From positions 1,240,001 through 1,304,000 of the forward strand of contig JAMWBK010000004.1 of assembly GCA_029953675.1 (NCBI GenBank): a stretch of DNA of 64,000 bases. Reading direction: 5' to 3'. The DNA is from Rhodosorus marinus (Eukaryota > Rhodophyta > Stylonematophyceae > Stylonematales > Stylonemataceae). The position numbers and the translations under genes were made by a program. The number at the start of each line of letters is the position of its first letter. Within the stretch, counting starts at the first letter, position 1. Positions 58,235-64,000 of the stretch are shown here, piece after piece. The notes beneath the pieces were generated by a model, which was not told where the DNA came from, did no database searches, and saw only the letters and a list, made by a program, of their open reading frames with translations.

Positions 58235-61200
58235 ATGGAACCGTTCCTAGGAGAACTCGATGAGGAGAAATTTGAGTCGTTCAGGGTCACCCCGCAGAAT
58301 GGTTTCCCATACGCTCAAGGTGATCAAAGCCAGTCAGGGGGGATAGGCCGCGGCCGAAGCGTTGCACAGGTGCGGGATTCATTTACCTGCTCCTTTTTTT
58401 TGTGGTCACACTTACCACGCGGATGGGTTTTACACTTGCCGCTGGGCAGGTATTGACACTGTTAGCAAAATGCAAGGCAAATTTCTGAAAGCCGCTTTTT
58501 TCCGTGAAAAACGAAACTAGGCAGAGACAAACCCCACGCCTAATGCTGGAGCCGCAGGTGAACTGGTTGAACAATGGGCTGCTAGAGATAGGCCCGCGGG
58601 TATAGAACGAGAGGCTCTTTTAGTTCCTCAAGGTTAGCTTTTTGCTTAGTTGGAGAAGGAGAATTTCTCTAAGAATTACTCAATCAGAAAAGGCGTGCGG
58701 CAATGGAACGCGACGCAACTGTAAAAATGAGACTCATATTGTTGCGTGTATTTTTTATGTTTTTTTTTCTTCTAGTTCATGTACAAACTGTTCAGCGTTC
58801 TCTGGGAATAATCGAAAATCCGTCTAGCACTGCAGGCAGTGGGTCCCTGCTCTATGCTGACGGAACAGCTGCAAGCAACTTGAGAGCAAAGAACGAGCTT
58901 GATGCTGTCCTTGGAGACGCTGCCTCGAGTCCAGGTGGTTCACTTGTGAAAACGGATCCAAAGCGTTCTAGCCTGACGAGGAGAAGATCTAGGAAGAGTC
59001 CAAAGTCAGGTGAGATTCATCCGCTAATTCGAGAGGAGACTGTCCCCACTCTAATGCCAGCGCGGTTTTAGGTACTGCAAACAACACTGGAGCGGAGGAG
59101 CTTCTTGGTGTCTTGAATCAGTCTGGCCTTGCCTTGGGTCGTAACGCTGAGAATACAGGCCTTTCAGTTGGAAACGATCTAGAGGCATCCATGGACTTGC
59201 TTAACTGTCGAACACCGAAACCGTCTCTGGAGGGGGCTATGCAGCAAACACCGATGCGAGGCCAAAGCCCGTCCGCTAAGAATCGACGCGTGGATCCAGG
59301 ACAATGGCAAAGACCCGATCAAGTTCTGAATCAGCTTCTTGATCAGGCTCCTCCAGTTAACCGAGCAGGCACTGGCCAACAAGGGAATGGGAAAAGTATT
59401 GGGTGGCCTCCTCGGTTGGAACCGCCGAACCAGCCAATTGAAGCCGTAAAGATGAGGGCACAACCGGATGATACCAGCCAGTTGGACATGGAAAGCATGG
59501 AGAGCCTTTTAGAGGTAATGGCTGTGGAACGTTCTCCTTTCCTGCCCCTTGCGACTTGACTCATTGTGAAACCCGTTATGTCGAACCAGGAAACCGCTAG
59601 GATGCAGGAACTTGGAACCCGAGAAGCCGGGAAAGGGGGTTTGAACAGAAGCCCAGAGAGGAAACAATCAGGTATGAATATCCAGTCCCCTCCGCCTCGT
59701 GGGCTCGACGCCGGTCATTGGCCCTGGTTGCGATGAATTTCAATCTTGCTGATGCAGAGCTGCCTCAAACAGTTTCGTCAGGAGAGCCGGATCCTGCAAT
59801 GGAAATTCTGGAAAGCATACTTGGTAACCGTGACCAACAGAAGCCTACCTCATTGGAGCCGAGACTGCAGGGGAAAGGCAGAGGTTCAAACGAGCAGCAA
59901 TTGGAGCAACTTCTCAGGCAGACTGCTGTCGATCCGCACGGAATGAACGGAGAACTGACTGCGGACTCGGGGACACTGGGCACAAACCTACAGCCCACCC
60001 CGAATGTACCATTTAAAGACGAAGGGAAGCTCGTCATGGGATCGAAGATTGTGCCCCAAGAACTACGCAGCAACGAAGACATACTTAAGCAGTTGCTAGG
60101 GACCAATGCACCCTCAAACTCTCCGAAAACAGAGGAGGTGAATCCGGTAGGTCGTTTATTTCCCCTCTGCTGTCCAATCTTAGCGGATACCTGTCTTGGT
60201 TCAAGCCGTTCTGAGATCTAATGTACCCTTTCGCACTCTCGAAATCCTTGAAGTCGGCCCAGTCAGCCAATAGGAGCGAACTGGAAAGGAGTCTGATCAG
60301 TTCCCTCGAGTCGTACGCATCGAAGCATCGAGTTCTGGGTGGCAGGAATTCAGGTACAAACCCGGAGCTCGGAAGCAATCAAGCTTATTCCGGTGCGGGG
60401 ATGTCAATGGAAACTGGATTGAAAAATTCTGGAAACCACGGAAAGCAGACTATCGATCATCGCAGAGTGGGAGAGTTATCACAACTGTACGGACAGTCCA
60501 GTGTCGAGGTCCTCCATGGTGAAGACGATGGTGTATGGGAGACTGTTCGGCGGGAGACGAAGTTTGTTACCGAGAGAGTGCCCTGGTTCTCCCAGCGAAT
60601 AATTCATATTCTTTCAGGGGTTTCTCAGTCAGTCATATCGAACTGGATCAGAAAGCAGGGGCCGGCCCATAGCGAAAAAATGAGAACTGTGTGTCAGGTC
60701 ATGAAAAGGATTTTGCCTTTCCTGTCATCCGCCAGCAACTATGAGAGCATGGAAGATTTCGAGAAAGGTGAAAACGTAGACCTGGGGGCAATTGTTCGAG
60801 GGGAAGGGTTCGAATCGGGAAGGGACCTCCAGAGTAGACCTTTTCCGAAACACAATCGGCCCAGCCCTAGGCCGGAGGCGGCAGAATTCGGCATGGCTGC
60901 AAAGGTGTTCCCAGCGGATTCTAAAAGCAACTCTGTGAACGCCAGTTTGTCGCTAGGTGACGTTCGCAGAGGCCCAGCGGGATTTCAGTCAAGTGTTCGG
61001 AGTCATGGTTAGCTGACAAGCGGTCTTGATATAGACTAGCTAGTGCAACTGACAATATTTTGTTCGAATTGTTACAGGTTCTGGAGAGCCAAGTATGAAC
61101 TCCGCTAAGAAAGGAGTGACAGACCTCAAGGGTAGTCGGACGAGCCCTGTTCCACCTGTGCTCGCAGTAGAACGAGCGTTTGTGGATTTTGTGCAGCCAC

Positions 61201-63078
61201 TCTGGGGGAGTTCTGCATCGTACAGTGAACCTCTCTACTGTCCAATGGAGCTCGAGTTTCCGGATGAAAGTGGCCAAATCTTATGCCGCAGTGTCGTTTT
61301 GAACCTCTTACAACTCAACGACCCCGTTGAGATCGCTCAACAAATCAAGAACCAGATGAACTTGCCGAAGGAAGCGGTCGCACTCATTCAGAATCAAATA
61401 CGGGGCAAGCTTGCCTCACTGGGAGTGTCGTACCTAGAGCGCATTCAGAGCGGAGAGAATGGAGTTAAAAACAAGTTCTCAGATAATATCTGCCGGGTCC
61501 GAATCAAAGTTGAGGTATGTTTGTACTGCCTTTTCGCGTTTGTGAACTAGTTACATCGAGACTGAACCCTCCCTGGACAATGTCCCCTTAGGTCGACGAT
61601 TCTCGTGGTGGGAAGTCGATCCTAAGCGATCGGTTTGACTGGGATATTTCAAACCCGATGAATAGACCAGAGGATTTTGCACAGCATATGTGTGCAGACT
61701 TGTCTCTTAGCTACAGTAATGTTCCCCGAATAGCGAATGCAATTCGGAAGGAGCTCATTCGCCTGGAGCTTTCTTCGGAGAGACTCGACCCAAGGCAAAG
61801 CGGAGTTCGGAAGCTTAGCAATCGAGACAAGTCTGAGATTCTTCAAGACGTCACAGACTTCGCGAAAGAGTTGCTGAATGGTGTTCTTGACCATGCCAAC
61901 GAACGCTACTTATTCGAGCTCAGTATGAAAACTCAGGAGCACGCGCGTGCGTTACCGTCAGAAGAACTCGACTTATTGAAGCGGTGGCAGACGCAACGAA
62001 CTAGAGGTACGCTCGAGCTTCTTTTGCGATCGAAGGTCCCCTCTGCACTCGATAAGTTTGTCGAGCGCTGATGCTCGGAATTGTGTGCAAATTTTGTAGG
62101 CAAACGGCGGCTCCTTGGGAAGGGGAGAAAGCCTTCCAAGTTTGTACCAAAATTCACTCCGAGAAAAGCCCTGATTGCTGCGGGTAAGAACGCTCATTGG
62201 CACAAAGTTACTTGACCGCTTGAGCTGAGCTTTCTACTGACTATGTGGGCTTACAAATTCAACGGTCCTAGATCCCAAGAAGTCTTCAGAGAGTGGTAAG
62301 AAGTCCGCTAGCGCCGCAAACGTTGGAGCGGGCAAAGGTAAGGGTTTCGTAGTCACTTTGATGGGATAGAATTTGCTGCTTCGCATGCAATCTCCCCAAT
62401 CCCGTTGCAGTTTCACCCGAAGTGAACGAGCTTACGGCTGATGATGGACCTGCTTCTAATGCTTTGTTTTCTTCACAAGCAGCTTCTGTTGGAGTCGCAA
62501 GCGCTGCCCCCGGGGCACCACCTGTCAAGAAGCGAAAGAGGGGTCGGCCTCGCAAGCACCCACTACCGGAACAAGCGCTGGGAGCAGTTCAGGGACTGAA
62601 TAGCAACGTTCCAACCGGCCACCTGCCATTGTTTCCCACACCGACAGCTGCAGTTGCCTCTGCAGATGGTGGTAAAAGAAAAACAATGCCTGATCCAAAA
62701 GCGCCCGCCGTTAATTCGGCCGGCGGAGTAGGAGCCTCGAGGGATATCTCTGACATCAGCGGCTTGCAACCAAAGCCATTGAACACCGATCAGGAAGCAG
62801 GTGAAAGAAACGAGTCGGCTAGACCAGAGCTGACAGAAATCGGAAGTAGTTCTCTCGTTGAGGACGGATCTGAGAAAACCATAGGCAGTCCTCTCGATTC
62901 CGGTGGGCTTCGGGAAGCAAATGGCACGACATCAGCCAGACCAGATGTGGATTTAGGATTTACGAACGAAACTGCTGAACCTGCAGATTTGATGCCCGTC
63001 ATCGAACCCGGAGAATCCAAATTGCAAGATGAGCGAGAGTACAACGTGGCGATGGAAGCGTCTGCTGAAGACAACTAA
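58235..63078 (+). CDS. SNF5: SNF5/SMARCB1 homologue, large, with AT-hook
   Basis: Core subunit of SWI/SNF-type chromatin remodelling complexes. Twelve exons: 58235-58369, 58521-58632, 58776-59009, 59072-59514, 59590-59671, 59758-60146, 60263-61007, 61078-61514, 61592-62006, 62100-62183, 62272-62337 and 62411-63078, 1269 aa, about three times human SMARCB1. The SNF5 domain is at about residues 764-925: LYCPMELEFPDE, AQQIKNQMNLPKEAVAL, then the second repeat FDWDISNPMNRPEDFAQHMC and SYSNVPRIANAIRKEL. An AT-hook (KKRKRGRPRKHP) lies near residue 1090. The N-terminal 460 residues are low-complexity with repeated LL-type short motifs, and residues about 571-619 look helix-turn-helix-like. Exon joins are in phase throughout. 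The exon 7 start is the least certain. Confidence 0.88.
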
Positions 63079-64000
63079 CCTGCTAAACCTCGGAGAAACT
63101 GTTTTTGTACAGATACCTTATTTGATTTTTGGCGAAACTTATGCAAATAGTTGCTTTTACGTCTTCAAGTAATAATATGAACATCGTTTTCGCCCGTCGC
63201 CACGACCTCACGCTCCTTGATCTCTGCAGGAAACTACTGCTTCCACTTCTCCGAACCTTCGCCGTGGCTTGTTAAGTGACCGCCACCCTTGGAGGAAGAC
63301 GGCTAGGCAATGGAGTGGCGAACTCCCGCTTTGCCAGGTATCCCACGAAAAGTAGTAAAAAAGCGTAAAAAGTATAACGGACGGTGCAACGAAGATTAGG
63401 TCGCCCACTCCAAGGCGGCACTCGCACATGGAGAAGGGTACCACATAAAAAGATACCGATACCGGCGCAAAAAAGTGAGGAAAAGTGTGAAAAAATGTAG
63501 AAAGAATGTAAAAAGTGTGAAAAGTGAAAAAAGAGTGAAAAGTGCAAAGAGTGCGAAAAAGTGCGAAAAAAATGTAAAACGGTTACAAAGTGTAGAAAGT
63601 GTAAATAGTGGAGCAAATTGCTTTAAGAAAAGCGCGAGTACTTCGCCGCGCTTAGTCTTTTTTTCCCCTCGGGGTTTTTTTTTTCAGCCTCCGATTAAAC
63701 CATTCGTTCGTTCGAAGAAAAGCTCAGAAACCACTGTATGTAAGGGTGTCAGGGCTAGAGCCTCAGGACGATGACCTACACAAACTACAAGAAGTTCCCG
63801 CGCTTTTGAGGGACCCTGAATGTCTTATCTATTCTGAACAGGCTTTTGGAGTGTTTTTGGATAACGTCTATACATAAAGGGATGATTCTAGGGTCAGTCG
63901 GCGTTAGATGCAGTGATAATTTACCTGGCTGATCCACTGTCCGCGTTGTTCCCAAACGCGCGACGTGAGTTGGGACCTCTGAGTTTCACCATGTCTTAGC
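63079..64000. other. 3' flank of SNF5 and low-complexity right end
   Basis: No supported gene. Holds the GTGAAAA-rich repeat listed next. The last 230 bp show nothing recognisable. Confidence 0.5.
63468..63620. repeat. Degenerate GTGAAAA/GTGTAAAA tandem tract
   Basis: About 150 bp of irregular 9-12 bp units of the type AAAAGTG, GTGCGAAAA and GTGTAGAAA, purine-rich on the plus strand. The frame 63475-63774 reads it as a Lys/Val/Ser repeat and is not a credible protein. Confidence 0.85.

Noticed and set aside
58703-58775. A frame with an apparent signal peptide (MRLILLRVFFMFFFLLVHVQ)
   Set aside because: The hydrophobic run is the pyrimidine tract of SNF5 intron 2. The acceptor TTCTTCTAG at 58775 joins exon 3 in phase with exon 2, and a secreted start makes no sense for a chromatin subunit.
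63475-63774. 99-codon Lys/Val/Ser repeat frame
   Set aside because: A by-product of the GTGAAAA repeat tract.

Overview
This is a nuclear genomic window from an intron-rich, plastid-bearing eukaryote. The genes I could model have short GT-AG introns, mostly about 70-160 bp, splitting recognisable eukaryotic proteins, and both strands are used with no operon-like runs. A primary plastid is suggested by several cyanobacterial-type proteins: a KEA-type K+/H+ antiporter, a five-helix membrane protein, a DprA-like Rossmann protein and a GLP-repeat membrane protein. Where I can judge them, their N-terminal leaders look like plant-type transit peptides and lack a preceding signal peptide. A red alga or another archaeplastid fits best, but the lineage call is low confidence. 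No rRNA, convincing tRNA, CRISPR or prokaryotic operon is visible.

Layout. 1-7.4 kb: DENR (-, runs off the left edge), RTF1 (+), prefoldin 4 (-) and a LYR protein (+), the last two divergent. 7.4-10.7 kb: transportin (-). 10.7-15 kb: mostly non-coding, with a 57-bp tandem repeat. 15-20 kb: a SANT-like nuclear protein with a duplicated VW-P/SGNAAP motif, then CCT4. 20-24.5 kb: an unknown multi-helix membrane protein, an AT-rich island, a bacterial-type phosphoribosyltransferase and a membrane RING-H2 protein. 24.5-27.6 kb: gene-poor. 27.6-31.5 kb: a cyanobacterial-type plastid membrane protein and a G3BP-like RNA-binding protein. 33-36.4 kb: a plastid GLP-repeat protein whose intron encodes an in-frame DUF402 domain, the PC4/SUB1 coactivator and a small unknown gene. 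37-40.4 kb: KEA antiporter. 42.8-45.5 kb: methionyl-tRNA formyltransferase and RAB2, convergent. 47.5-49.3 kb: a YPP-repeat glycine-zipper gene plus a decayed tandem copy interrupted by a MITE-like element. 49.7-56 kb: a VHL beta-domain protein, a PPR protein and a DprA-like plastid protein, all on the minus strand. 58.2-63.1 kb: a 12-exon SNF5 homologue. The right end is low-complexity DNA.

The genes do not form one pathway. They are housekeeping functions: transcription elongation and chromatin (RTF1, PC4, SNF5, SANT protein), protein folding (CCT4, prefoldin 4), translation (DENR, formyltransferase, G3BP-like), transport (transportin, RAB2) and organelles (KEA, LYR, PPR, plastid proteins). 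The most unusual locus is 33.3-34.3 kb, where one leader exon can feed two different protein endings. Gene models were built by hand from splice signals, phase and remembered family consensus. No alignment or transcript evidence was available.
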